From: JAXLRU01 sp046330935
GTDB lineage: Bacteria > Actinomycetota > Actinomycetes > Actinomycetales > Kineosporiaceae
DNA length: 64,000 nucleotides
NCBI GenBank assembly: GCA_046330935.1
Contig: JAXLRU010000002.1
Coordinates: 558,001-622,000, forward strand
Direction of reading: 5' to 3'
A model generated the notes under the pieces. The model made no database searches, was not told where the DNA came from, and saw only the letters and a program-made list of their open reading frames with translations. This document shows positions 26,002 through 34,969 of the stretch, in pieces. Both the position numbers and the translations under genes were made by a program. How positions within the stretch are numbered: the first letter of the stretch is position 1; every line of letters starts with the position of its first letter.

Positions 26002-28083
26002 TCAGCGCAGGATCTCGGGGACCACCCAGTCGCGGCCGAGCACGGTGTGGGCGAGGAACGCGAAAACGGTGTCGTACCAGACCTTGGCGTGCTGGGGCTG
26101 GAGCACCCAGTGGTTCTCGTCGGGGTAGTAGAGGAACTTGTGCGGCATCACGCCGTCCTCGCCGCCGCGCTCGGCGAGCTCGGCCCACAGGCGCAGACCC
26201 TCGCCGATCGGCACGCGGTAGTCGCGATCGCCGTGGACGACGAGCATCGGCGTCACGATCTTGTCGACGAACTGGTGCGGGCTGAACTGCGCGGCCATCG
26301 GCGGCGTCATCTCACGGCGCCAGTAGTCGTAGGCGTCGGTGGTGGGGCCGAACTGGTCCAGCGCCCACAGGCTCGCGTGGCTGACGATGCCGAGGAACCT
26401 GTCGGTGTGCCCGGCCACCCAGTTGGCCATGTAACCGCCGAAGGACCCGCCCATCGCGGCGACGCGGGTGGCGTCGATGTCGGGGCGGGCCTCGACGGCG
26501 TCGGTGACGTCCATGAGGTCCTGGTACGGCTCGGCGCCCCAGCGCCCCCAGCCGCGCTTGATGAAGTCCTGCCCGTAGCCGAGCGACAGCGCGGGGTCGG
26601 GCAGCACGACGGCATAGCCCTGGGCGACGGCGAGCCACGGGTTCCACCGCCACGACCAGGAGTTCCACGAGCTGAGCGGGCCGCCGTGGATCCACAGCAG
26701 CAGCGGCACGGGGTTCTCGGCGCTCGCGCCGTCGGGCAGGCACAGCCAGGCGCGCTGGCGGACGCCGTCGCCCGTCGTGGTCTCGATCTCGGTGAGCGTG
26801 CCCGGCAGGGCGGGAGCCGCCGCGGGCGCCTGCAGCGTCACCGGCTGCTGCACCGGCGTGCCGGCGTTGAGCCGCACCGGCAGCGCCGGGCTGTCGACGG
26901 CCGAGCGCATCGCGTAGAGGTAGGCGCCGTCGGCGGAGACCTGCACGTCGGAGTAGGCGCCGTGGTCGCCGGTCAGCCGGGTGACCTCGCCGGTGGCGAC
27001 GTCGACGGCGAACACCGGCGCGCGCCCGTCGTCGTCGGCCGTCACGTAGATCGTCGAGGAGTCGGGCGACCAGACCGGGTCAGAGGGCCAGCGGTCCCAG
27101 GCTCCGGTGAGCACGCGCACCTCGGGCTGCGCGTCGGGCTGGAGGCCGGTGAGGTCGGCGACGCCGAGGACGACGCTGGGCGGGTCGACGTCGCTGGGCC
27201 GGCCGAACACCGTCACGGCCAGCTTCGAGCCGTCCGGGCTGAACCGGGGGGAGCCGTACTCGCGCGCCGGGTCGTCGAGCAGCAACCGCCACGTGCCGGT
27301 GGCGACGTCGAGCAGCGCCAGCGACTCGCGCCGCCCCCCGCGCTCCAGGACCTGCCAGCTCGTGGCCACCCACGCGCCGTCGGGGCTGACGTCGTAGCCG
27401 AGCTCGTCGAGGGCCCGCCCGGGGGCGGGGGTGAGGTCGCGCAGCTCCAGCGTCGCCTCGTCGAGGCCCTCGGGCCAGGCGGCGGTGAGCAGGCGGGTCT
27501 GGCCGGGGCCGAGGTCGTGGTCCCAGTACCGGACGGGGTAGCTCTCGTGCAGCAGCGCGGAGACCTTGCGTTCCTTGCGCGCCTTGCGGCGCTGCTCGTC
27601 GTCCTCGGCGGTGACGCTGTGCGGGAGCGTGTCGGACGTCACGACGACGGTGCCCGACGCGACGGCGACCTTGACGTCGCCGATGCCACCGGGACGGCGC
27701 GCGAGCACCCGGGCCTCGCCGCCGTCGACCGGGAGCACCCACAGCGCGGGCGGGTCGTCGTCGCCGGAGTCCTTCGCGTCGGGGTCCGGGCGGGCCGAGA
27801 GGAACAGGAGGCTGCCGTCGGGGGCGAAGACCGGGTTGCCCGCACCCTTGGTGCCGCGGGTGAGGCGACGCGCGGGCCGCGAGCCGGTGGGGTCGACCTC
27901 CCACAGCGCGCTCACGTAGCGCGTGGCGTCGGGCACCAGGGCGGCCGCCCCGACGACGAGCCGGGTTCCATCGGGGCTCAGCGCGAGACCGGACAGGCGC
28001 GGCAGGGCGAGGTAGGCGTCGAGGTCGCCGAAGGGGGTGGCGGGCGGCTGAGCACCCTCGGCCGCAGGGCTGGCGTCGGTCAC
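26002..28083 (-). CDS. S9-family prolyl oligopeptidase/acylaminoacyl peptidase-like serine peptidase
   Basis: This 693-residue peptidase has an N-terminal beta-propeller region (about 20-420, repeated 'SPDG' and 'SADG' blades as in 'LALSPDGTRLVV') and a C-terminal alpha/beta hydrolase domain. The nucleophile is S547 in GGSFGGY, the acid lies in 'HGDRDYRVP' near 619, and the histidine is H658 in 'ENHW'. Members cleave short peptides, often N-acylated or after proline. No signal peptide is seen, so it is probably cytoplasmic. The start is GTG 28083. It lies just upstream of the sigma cassette 2 promoter on the window map, in the same strand orientation, 51 bp away. Confidence 0.88.
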   Translation of the reverse strand: MTDASPAAEGAQPPATPFGDLDAYLALPRLSGLALSPDGTRLVVGAAALVPDATRYVSALWEVDPTGSRPARRLTRGTKGAGNPVFAPDGSLLFLSARPDPDAKDSGDDDPPALWVLPVDGGEARVLARRPGGIGDVKVAVASGTVVVTSDTLPHSVTAEDDEQRRKARKERKVSALLHESYPVRYWDHDLGPGQTRLLTAAWPEGLDEATLELRDLTPAPGRALDELGYDVSPDGAWVATSWQVLERGGRRESLALLDVATGTWRLLLDDPAREYGSPRFSPDGSKLAVTVFGRPSDVDPPSVVLGVADLTGLQPDAQPEVRVLTGAWDRWPSDPVWSPDSSTIYVTADDDGRAPVFAVDVATGEVTRLTGDHGAYSDVQVSADGAYLYAMRSAVDSPALPVRLNAGTPVQQPVTLQAPAAAPALPGTLTEIETTTGDGVRQRAWLCLPDGASAENPVPLLLWIHGGPLSSWNSWSWRWNPWLAVAQGYAVVLPDPALSLGYGQDFIKRGWGRWGAEPYQDLMDVTDAVEARPDIDATRVAAMGGSFGGYMANWVAGHTDRFLGIVSHASLWALDQFGPTTDAYDYWRREMTPPMAAQFSPHQFVDKIVTPMLVVHGDRDYRVPIGEGLRLWAELAERGGEDGVMPHKFLYYPDENHWVLQPQHAKVWYDTVFAFLAHTVLGRDWVVPEILR

Positions 28084-28158
28084 GCGCCCTGCCTATCACG
28101 AGCTGTCGGTCGTTGTCGCCGGGAACTGGCCCAGCGTGAGCGTGACGTGACGCGGCGC

Positions 28159-30222
28159 CTACCCCTCGCGGCGGGCGTCGTTCTCGGCGAGTCCGGCGAG
28201 CATGCGGTTGTACGCCACGAGCTCGGCGTCGCCGTCGCGGTCGGCGGCGCGGTCGCGCCGGCGGGCCTCGCGGTCGTCGCTCATCGCCCACTGCACCGCC
28301 ATGACGATCGCGAGCGCCACCGTGGGGATCTCGCCCAGCCCCCACGCGAGGCCGCCGCCGTAGCGTTGATCGGCGAGGAGCCCTCGACCCCAGGTGCGGG
28401 CCCCTTCGCCCACGAGCTGCCCGAACCAGTCGGCCTCCAGCACGGTGGTGCCGCCGAGCAGGCTGATCCCGAAGAACGAGTGGAACGCCATCGTCGCGAA
28501 CAGCACGAGCAGCCGCAGCGGGTACGGGGGGCGGGCAGGCCCTGGGTCGACGCCGATCAACACCCACGCGAACACGTACCCGGCGGCGAGGAAGTGCACG
28601 TGCATCAGCTCGTGCCCCACGTGCGTGCGCAACGCGAGCCCGAACAGCGGCGAGTAGTAGAAGCCGATCAGGCTGCCCGCGAACAGGAACCCGGCGACCA
28701 CAGGGTGCGACATCACGCGCAGCCAGCGCGACTCGACGACGGCGAGCAGCCACTCGCGGGGGCCGCGGGTGCCGTCTGCGCGGGGGCGCAGGGCCCGCAG
28801 CGCCAGCGTCACGGGCGCGCCGAGCACCAGCAGCAGCGGGGCGACCATGCTCAGCGTCATGTGCCCGACCATGTGGGTGCTGAACATCGTGCGGCCGTAC
28901 GCGGCGGGCCCCGCGCAGGTGACCCACACGACGACGGCGACGCCGCACAGCCACGTGATCGTGCGGCCGACGGGCCAGCGGTCGCCCCGGCGGTGCAGCC
29001 GCACCGCACCGGCGAGGTAGAGGCCCGCCATGAGGGCGGTGACGACGACCCACAGCAGGTCGGGCTGCCAGACGGTGAACCAGCGGGAGAACGTGATCGG
29101 GGGCGGCAGGGGGTACCCGGTGAGCGACTCGACGCGGCTCAGCTCGACGGCGGCGCCGGCCGCGGGCGGCGCGGTGCGCGACAGGCCCGCGCCCAGGCCC
29201 ACGGCGGCGGCCATCACGAGAGCCTCGACGGCGGCGAGGCGGGCGAAGGCTCGCGGGCGCCCCTCACGCAGCGCGGGCATCGTCACCCGCCGGTGCCACC
29301 AACCGAACCCTCCGAGGGCGATCACGGCCACGAGCTTGGCGACGACCACGGCCGCGTACGCCGAGTCCAGGCCCTCGGGCAGCGGTACCCGGATTGCGGC
29401 GTTCACGAGCCCCGAGGCGGCCACCAGCACCAGCCCGACCAGCGCGAGGGGTGACCACCGGGCGACGGCGACCGTCAGTTCCCGGGCCGCGAGGGATCGC
29501 GACAGCACCAGCAGGGCGAGCAGGCCCCCCGCCCACACGGTGACGCCGAGCAGGTGCAGGCCCAGCGACGTCACGGCCGTCTCGTGGCCGCCGAGCTGGG
29601 CGGAGTGACCGGCGAGCGCGGGCGGGACCAGCCCCGACAGCGCGAGCAGGGTGATCAACCCGGCGGCACGCAGCGTGCGGGCCGCGACGGCGCAGGTGGC
29701 CACCAGCACCGCCACGCTCACCTCCCACAGCTGCTCGCGGCCGAGGTCGATGCCGTGGAGGGCGAACCACCACTGGCGGCCGAACTGGGGGTCGGCGAGC
29801 GAGATCCCCGCGAGGTCGGCGTAGGACAGGGCCGAGTGCACCCCGCCCAGCACCGCCCATCCGAACGCCGCCGCTCCCGCTGCCGTCAGCGCCGGCGCGA
29901 ACGCCAGGGGCGGGCGACGCCGACCACGCGCGTCCCGGCCTGGGTCGCGCACGGGCAGCGCCACCGTCGCCAGCACGAGACAGCCGATGCTCAGCGCCGC
30001 GCACAGGTCGCCCAGCGCCGCGGTGACGGGCAGACCCCACCGCACCAGCGGCCCGGCATCGGCGAGCAAGTCGGGCGCCGCCGCGCCGGTGAGGGCCACC
30101 GTCACGGCCGCGAGCAGCCCCGCGACGACGAACGCGCCGAGCACGCCCGCCGCGCCGGCGCCGGGCCCGATGCCCCGGGCCACGGGAGCGGCGGGTGCGG
30201 GAGGGGTGGAGGTGACGGTCAT
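28159..30222 (-). CDS. CopD-CtaG fusion: copper transport/cytochrome oxidase assembly membrane protein
   Basis: This 687-residue polytopic membrane protein joins two domains. About 1-350 is CopD-like (copper import, helices including 'WWFALHGIDLGREQLWEV'). About 370-660 is CtaG-like (caa3-type oxidase assembly, with His/Met-rich helices 'MFSTHMVGHMTLSMVAPLLL' in part and 'HVGHELMHVHFLAAGYVFAW' in part). The ATG at 30222 was chosen because it overlaps the copC stop as ATGA and follows a GGAGG-like site. Frame upstream of it is shadow over copC. Together with copC it should move or deliver copper to a periplasm-facing oxidase. Confidence 0.88.
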   Translation of the reverse strand: MTVTSTPPAPAAPVARGIGPGAGAAGVLGAFVVAGLLAAVTVALTGAAAPDLLADAGPLVRWGLPVTAALGDLCAALSIGCLVLATVALPVRDPGRDARGRRRPPLAFAPALTAAGAAAFGWAVLGGVHSALSYADLAGISLADPQFGRQWWFALHGIDLGREQLWEVSVAVLVATCAVAARTLRAAGLITLLALSGLVPPALAGHSAQLGGHETAVTSLGLHLLGVTVWAGGLLALLVLSRSLAARELTVAVARWSPLALVGLVLVAASGLVNAAIRVPLPEGLDSAYAAVVVAKLVAVIALGGFGWWHRRVTMPALREGRPRAFARLAAVEALVMAAAVGLGAGLSRTAPPAAGAAVELSRVESLTGYPLPPPITFSRWFTVWQPDLLWVVVTALMAGLYLAGAVRLHRRGDRWPVGRTITWLCGVAVVVWVTCAGPAAYGRTMFSTHMVGHMTLSMVAPLLLVLGAPVTLALRALRPRADGTRGPREWLLAVVESRWLRVMSHPVVAGFLFAGSLIGFYYSPLFGLALRTHVGHELMHVHFLAAGYVFAWVLIGVDPGPARPPYPLRLLVLFATMAFHSFFGISLLGGTTVLEADWFGQLVGEGARTWGRGLLADQRYGGGLAWGLGEIPTVALAIVMAVQWAMSDDREARRRDRAADRDGDAELVAYNRMLAGLAENDARREG

Positions 30223-31019
30223 CGCGGGTCCTGTCCGTGAGGTGGCCCGGCGGGAGGGTCGACATCGTCGGCGCGCCACCCGGATAGGCGCCGCGTCACC
30301 ACGAGCGCACCCGCGGCGAGCGCCAGCACGCCCAGCGCGAGCACCCCCCACGCGGGCACGCCGTCGCCCCTGGCGGGGCCCGCCCCCGGCAGCGACATCC
30401 CTGCGGAGTGGGTGGCCGACGCGGACGGCGCGGACGGCGCGGACCCCACGGAGGTCGATGCGGACCCCACGGAGGTCGATGCGGACCCCACGGAGGTCGA
30501 TGCGGCGCCGACGGAGGTGGGCGCCGCCGAGGCGGGGGCGGATGCAGCAGGAGGCGCGGGCAGGAAGATGCGCAAGCGGCCCGAGACGGGGTGACCGTCG
30601 GCGGACACGACGCGGTAGGTGAGGGTCAGGGGGGCGGTCGCGGCGTCGTCCCCGCCGCGCAGGAGGCGGGACAACCCCGGAGTGCCGGGCAGCGCCACGC
30701 TCACCCGCGACCGCGCGGCACCCGTACCCACGCTGGGCACGACCGCCAGCCGGCCGCCCGGTCCCGCGAGCTCGGCACGGGCCAGCCTGGCGTCGACCGG
30801 GTCGTCGAAGGTGAGCACGATCGCGGCCGGAGCGGCGGGCAGCCGGGCGCCGTCGCCGGGGTCGGAGCGGACCAGGCGCGCGTGGGCCTGCGCGGGCGCC
30901 GCTGTCAGCGCATCCAGGGCGAGGGGGCCCACCCCGGCCGCCGCGAGCGCCGCCGCCACGACCGCCGCGCGCAGGGCGCGCCGGGGCAGGACGAGGCTCG
31001 GTCGGGCGGGTGCGGGCAC
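30219..31019 (-). CDS. CopC-domain exported copper-binding protein with C-terminal membrane anchor
   Basis: This is a 266-residue protein. The signal peptide ends at about residue 45 in 'APAQAHA', so the mature protein begins with His, a known copper ligand in CopC. The CopC beta-barrel occupies about 46-150 ('RLVRSDPGDGARLPAAPAAIVL' in part, and 'VVSADGHPVSGRLRIFL'). A Ser/Ala/Thr linker with three STSVGSA repeats follows, then a C-terminal span ('VLALGVLALAAGALVV'). It is coupled to the CopD-CtaG gene. Upstream lies the 270-bp gap that holds the natural-product operon promoter on the other strand. Confidence 0.88.
   Translation of the reverse strand: MPAPARPSLVLPRRALRAAVVAAALAAAGVGPLALDALTAAPAQAHARLVRSDPGDGARLPAAPAAIVLTFDDPVDARLARAELAGPGGRLAVVPSVGTGAARSRVSVALPGTPGLSRLLRGGDDAATAPLTLTYRVVSADGHPVSGRLRIFLPAPPAASAPASAAPTSVGAASTSVGSASTSVGSASTSVGSAPSAPSASATHSAGMSLPGAGPARGDGVPAWGVLALGVLALAAGALVVTRRLSGWRADDVDPPAGPPHGQDPR
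30439..30501. repeat. Three perfect 21-bp tandem repeats within copC
   Basis: The unit GCGGACCCCACGGAGGTCGA plus T is repeated three times without change (30439-30459, 30460-30480, 30481-30501). It encodes a seven-residue Ser/Thr-rich unit in the linker between the CopC domain and the membrane anchor. Copy number probably varies between strains and sets linker length. Confidence 0.9.
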
Positions 31020-31167
31020 CCCTCCAGCCTAGGCTCGCGAGCAGGGCGCGGCCCGACACCCCGCAGGCGGCCACCCTACGAAGGGTCTATTGGCGGCACG
31101 CCGAACGGCTGTGATAAGAGCCGGGCGCATTACCACGCCATGCCGGTCACCTTTCGCCGACACACCG

Positions 31168-31196
31168 TTGACACCCTGTTGACGCCATGGTTAGGT
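31168..31196 (+). promoter_or_regulatory. Sigma-70-type promoter of the ATP-grasp/2OG natural-product operon
   Basis: TTGACA at 31168-31173 is followed by 17 bases and TTAGGT at 31191-31196 (TAGGTA with 18 bases is an equivalent reading). Transcription would start near 31203, giving an 85-90 base leader. Base composition falls noticeably here compared with both neighbours. In the leader, TTTCTGAT (31262-31269) and ATCAGAAA (31283-31290) can pair around the GGGGTGG ribosome-binding region, so the start codon sits at the foot of a small stem. Confidence 0.6.
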
Positions 31197-31289
31197 AATC
31201 CTCGGCTTCGCGGCCTCCATTGCGTCCGAAGGCGAACGCTCAGGGTCCGCGCGGGGCATTCTTTCTGATTCCCGGGGTGGTTATCAGAA

Positions 31290-32570
31290 ATGCCGGACAA
31301 CAATCTCCTGCTCATCGGGGCGGGCGATGAGCACTACCGCGGGTACGCACTGGCGAGCCTTTCCGCCAGGGCCGCGGTGCACGTCGTCGACCCTCGGTCG
31401 CCCGGCTGGTTCGAGCCGCTCGCGGCCTCGGTGCTGCGGGTCCCGGCGCCCTCCCCGGAGGCCGACGGCGAGGACGACGCACGCCGCGCCGACGCGATCG
31501 TCGCGGCCGTGCGGGCCGGCGCCACGCCCGTGTCGGGGGTGTGGACCTACGACGAGTTCAGCGTGGTGACCGCCGCCGAGGTGGCGCAGCGCCTGGGCGT
31601 GGCGACGTCCGGTCCGGCCGTCGCGCGCCGCTGCCGCGACAAGCACCTGATGCGCGAGGCGCTCGCTGCGGCCGGGGTCCCCTCGGCCCGCCACGCCCGC
31701 GTCACCGGACTCGCCGCGGCGCTGGAGGCGGCGTCGGCCATCGGCTACCCCGTGGTGGTCAAGCCCGTCGCGCTGGCGGGCAGCATCGGGGTGGCGCTGG
31801 CCGCCGACGCCGAGCAGCTCGCGACCGCGTTCGCCGTCGCCAGCGGTTCTGGCCACCCCGTCTACGGCGCCTCGGGCACGACGGTGCTGGTGGAGGAGTA
31901 CCTGGACGGTCCCGAGGTGAGCGTCGAGAGCGTCGTCGACGCCGACGGTCTGCACCCGGTCGCGCTCACCCGCAAGGCGCTCGGGCCCGCGCCGTTCTTC
32001 GAGGAGACCGGTCACGTCGTCGCCCCCGGGCAGCCCCTGCCCGAGCAGGATGCCGTCCTCGCCGTGGTCCGCGCGGCGCACGAGGCCCTCGGCGTCACCG
32101 TCGGCGCGACCCACACGGAGCTGCGGCTGACGCCGTCCGGCCCCCGGATCGTCGAGCTGGCGCTGCGCACGGGGGGCGACCTGATCCCCCGGCTGGTGCA
32201 CCTCGCGACGGGCGTCGACCTCACGGCGGCGGCGGCGACGGCGGCCCTGGGCGGGCGCACGGGACTGCCCCACGACCCCGCGCCGGCACTGCCCACGGCC
32301 CCCGCCGCGGCCGTGCGGTTCCTCCAGCCGGACACCGACGTCACGCTCGCCGGCCTGCCCGAGCTCGGCGACGAACCCCTCCCCGAGGGGGTCGTCGACG
32401 TCACCTGGGAGGTGGCGGCGGGGCAGCGGCTGCAGCTGCCCCCGCGGGCGTTCCTCGACCGCCTCGGATTCGCCGTGGCGGTGGGCGAAAGCGCCGAGAA
32501 CTGTTCGGCCGCGCTCGACCTGCTGGCCGCGCGCGTGCGCGTGCCGGCCGCCGTCGCCGTTCCCGCCTGA
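31290..32570 (+). CDS. ATP-grasp amino-acid/peptide ligase 1 of the natural-product operon
   Basis: This 426-residue ATP-grasp enzyme has an N-terminal Rossmann-like domain ('LLLIGAGDEHYRGYALASL'). The ATP-binding part is at about 150-320: 'PVVVKPVALAGSIGVAL' as the glycine-rich loop, 'VLVEEYLDGPEVSVES', and the metal site 'RIVELALRTGGDLI'. A carboxylate-amine ligase tail follows. Such enzymes activate a carboxylate as acyl phosphate and join it to an amine. It is the first gene of the operon and the only one followed by a sizeable gap (145 bp). Substrate unknown. The related ligase at 36164 implies two peptide or amide bonds or two alternative acceptors. Confidence 0.85.
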   Translation: MPDNNLLLIGAGDEHYRGYALASLSARAAVHVVDPRSPGWFEPLAASVLRVPAPSPEADGEDDARRADAIVAAVRAGATPVSGVWTYDEFSVVTAAEVAQRLGVATSGPAVARRCRDKHLMREALAAAGVPSARHARVTGLAAALEAASAIGYPVVVKPVALAGSIGVALAADAEQLATAFAVASGSGHPVYGASGTTVLVEEYLDGPEVSVESVVDADGLHPVALTRKALGPAPFFEETGHVVAPGQPLPEQDAVLAVVRAAHEALGVTVGATHTELRLTPSGPRIVELALRTGGDLIPRLVHLATGVDLTAAAATAALGGRTGLPHDPAPALPTAPAAAVRFLQPDTDVTLAGLPELGDEPLPEGVVDVTWEVAAGQRLQLPPRAFLDRLGFAVAVGESAENCSAALDLLAARVRVPAAVAVPA

Positions 32571-32715
32571 CCTTTTCCCGCGGCGTCCGCCGCAGCATTC
32601 CCTCACGCTCCCCGGGTTCTTTTCCCGCGCCCGGGTGAAAGCACGACCTCGTATTCATCCGAGCGACATCGGCGCGCCACCGGCGTGTCGATTCAATGCC
32701 GACGAGAGGATCGAC

Positions 32716-33480
32716 GTGTTCGCCGAGTCCGACATCCGCGACGCCCACACCGCGCACCTGCGGGCGACCTACGACGCCGACGCGCGCAAGCAGCTGCGCG
32801 CCCAGTACGAGGCCGAGGACTACGTGGAGCTGCCGTCCTTCGCCCCCGACGGGCTGCAGGCGCAGGCCCTCGCGGAGCTGGAGACCCTGTTCGCCGAGAA
32901 CGCCCGCCGCCGCGACCTGCTGATGGCCGCCACCGGCAACACGCCCCGCCGCTACAGCAACCTCGACCGCGACGCGCTCGCCGCGGGCAGCACGATCGTC
33001 CCGGCCGTGTACCTCAACCCCGGCCTGATCGAGCTGCTGCAGGACATCACGGGCGAGGACGTCCACCCGGTGCCCTACGTGCCCGAGGAGTTCATCGCCT
33101 CCCGCCTGCACGAGCCCGGCGACGTGCACGGCTACCACTGGGACGACTACACCTGGGCGCTGATCTGGGTGTTCAAGATGCCCCCGGTGGAGCTGGGCGG
33201 AAGCCTCGAGTACGTCAAGCGGGTGCCGTGGAACCGTGAGGACCCGCAGATCGACGAGCTCGTCGCGAAGGGCCCCCTCGAGCGGCGTCACCCCCCGGTG
33301 GGCGGCGCCTACCTGCTCAAGGCCGACACGGCCCTGCACCGCGTGGCCCCGCTGAACGCCCCGTCCGAGCGCATGATCGTCTGCTACTCCTACGCGACGG
33401 CGCACGACCTGACCCAGCCGATCAGCCACGAGACGATGGAGCTGCTCTACCCCGAGTCGCACCAGCGTCACAACGCCTGA
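32716..33480 (+). CDS. BesD/ArpA-like Fe(II)/2-oxoglutarate oxygenase, hydroxylase-type HxD
   Basis: This is a predicted 254-residue Fe/2OG oxygenase. Iron ligands are H141 and D143 in 'GYHWDDYTWALIWV' and H208 in 'ALHRVAPL'. R219 in 'SERMI' should bind 2-oxoglutarate. I chose GTG 32716 (AGAGGA 5 bases upstream, FAESDIRDAH) over an upstream ATG at 32635. With that start the ligand spacing matches, from memory, BesD (H137, G139, H204), the free-lysine halogenase. Here Asp replaces the Gly that makes room for chloride, so hydroxylation is predicted. A free or ligated amino acid, perhaps basic, is the likely substrate. Confidence 0.8.
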   Translation: MFAESDIRDAHTAHLRATYDADARKQLRAQYEAEDYVELPSFAPDGLQAQALAELETLFAENARRRDLLMAATGNTPRRYSNLDRDALAAGSTIVPAVYLNPGLIELLQDITGEDVHPVPYVPEEFIASRLHEPGDVHGYHWDDYTWALIWVFKMPPVELGGSLEYVKRVPWNREDPQIDELVAKGPLERRHPPVGGAYLLKADTALHRVAPLNAPSERMIVCYSYATAHDLTQPISHETMELLYPESHQRHNA

Positions 33481-33493
33481 CCCGGAACGAGCG

Positions 33494-34969
33494 ATGACCC
33501 ACCTCCACCACCACCCCGGCACGCTCGAGCAGCTCGGGGACACCCTGCGGGCCCACGCCTTCGGCGAGCTCGTCGAGACCGCCCGCGACCGCGGCGACAA
33601 CCGGCGCGAGCCGTGGCTGAGCGCCCCGGCGCTGGGCCTGTGCGCCGGCTCGAGCGTGCCAGGGCCGTCGGCGGCCTGGTTGCGCGCCGCCCACCTGGGC
33701 GAGCGTGTGGCCGACGACGCGGCGATCGTCGGGGACGGCGTGCCGGGCGGCTTCGCCCTCAGCTCGGCGCGGGGCCTGCTGGCCGCGGCCGACCGGGAGT
33801 ACGGCGTCGGACGGGACGACGTGCACCTGGGCGAGGACTCGCTGCGGTTCACCGACGCGGTCCTCGCCGCGGCACCGCGGGGCTCGGTGGTGGAGGTGGG
33901 CACCGGTTCCGGCATCGCGGCGGCGGCCGCGGCCCGCACGTGTGAGCGGGTCACGGCCGTCGACGTCCTGCCCGGCGCCCTCGAGGCCGCGCGGATCACG
34001 GCGGGGCTCAACCACGTCGCCGACCGGATCGACCTCGACGTCGCCGACTTCCGCTCGTGGACCCCCGCGCGGGTGCCCGACGTCGTCCTCGCGAACCTGC
34101 CCGGCGTGCCCGTGCCCGCCGACGTCGCCTACCCCGTCGCCGGGGACGGCGGGCCCGACGGCCTCGCCCTGATCCGGCCGCTGTGGCACTGGGTCGCGGA
34201 GCTGTTCGGCGGCGGGTCGGGCCGCGGGTCGGGCGGTTCCTCGGGGTCCGGCAGGCTGGTGATGCGGTTCCAGGCGCTCGGCGACGACCGCCGCCCGGCC
34301 GTGCTCGGTGAGCTGCGCGAGGTCTTCGGGCCCCGCGCCGACGTCGCCGTGATCACCGACTCGCGGGTGCCCACGCTCGTCCGCAACGCCATCACGGCGG
34401 TGCGGGCGGCCGCCCTCGCCGGCGAGGAGTCGCCGCTGTCGATGCTCGCCCGGATCACCGCGGGCACCGACGCGATCGGCGGCGGCTACCACTGCTCCAC
34501 CCTGCGGGTGCGGCTCGACGGCGAGGGCCGCACGACGCACGTGTTCACCGGCGCCGACCTGCGGCTGGAGCCGCTGCGCGGCGTCCGGCTCCACGGTCAC
34601 GGCACCGGCGACGCCGGGTGGCGGGAGCTCGCCGCGTCCTTCACGGCGGCGCTGCCGGGCATGCCCGACGAGTTCTGGTCGATCGAGGGCGAGGCCGCCG
34701 CGGCGGCGCTGCTCGCGGACCTGCCGGCCGCCGTCGAGGCGTTGGCCGACGGGCTCGACCCCGAGGCCGTCGCCGCCCAGGTGCTCGGGCGGCCCGAGAC
34801 CGGCGACCTGATCGCCCACGCGGGCGCCGTCACCGCCGTCGCGCTGCTGGCCTCGCAGCTGCGCGTGGACGGCCTCACGGGGGCCGCCACATCGCCCGCT
34901 ACTGTGACGGACCGGACACCTCCGGCCCCCGTGGGCGCCGGTGCGGGCATCTCGGGAGGCGGGGCATGA
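33494..34969 (+). CDS. SAM-dependent methyltransferase of the natural-product operon
   Basis: This is a 491-residue class I methyltransferase. Motif I 'VVEVGTGSG' is at 132-140, motif II 'VTAVDVLPGALEAAR' follows, and 'LANLPG' at about 199-204 stands where N-methyltransferases have NPPY-like motifs. An N-terminal helical region of about 110 residues and a C-terminal region of about 250 residues (with 'GGYHCSTLRVRLDGEG') flank the core, making it long for the family. It starts 13 bp after the oxygenase stop, and its stop overlaps the next ATG as ATGA. The acceptor atom cannot be told from sequence. Confidence 0.75.
   Translation: MTHLHHHPGTLEQLGDTLRAHAFGELVETARDRGDNRREPWLSAPALGLCAGSSVPGPSAAWLRAAHLGERVADDAAIVGDGVPGGFALSSARGLLAAADREYGVGRDDVHLGEDSLRFTDAVLAAAPRGSVVEVGTGSGIAAAAAARTCERVTAVDVLPGALEAARITAGLNHVADRIDLDVADFRSWTPARVPDVVLANLPGVPVPADVAYPVAGDGGPDGLALIRPLWHWVAELFGGGSGRGSGGSSGSGRLVMRFQALGDDRRPAVLGELREVFGPRADVAVITDSRVPTLVRNAITAVRAAALAGEESPLSMLARITAGTDAIGGGYHCSTLRVRLDGEGRTTHVFTGADLRLEPLRGVRLHGHGTGDAGWRELAASFTAALPGMPDEFWSIEGEAAAAALLADLPAAVEALADGLDPEAVAAQVLGRPETGDLIAHAGAVTAVALLASQLRVDGLTGAATSPATVTDRTPPAPVGAGAGISGGGA

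Noticed and set aside
25384..29454. Very long plus-strand open frame (over 1300 codons) opposite the S9 peptidase and sigma cassette 2
   Set aside because: Composition is Arg/Gly/Ala/His-rich with no domain; it is the mirror of well-supported minus-strand genes in GC-rich DNA.
32635..32715. Upstream ATG start for the Fe/2OG oxygenase
   Set aside because: It has no ribosome site and adds 27 residues unlike relatives; GTG 32716 has AGAGGA at correct spacing.
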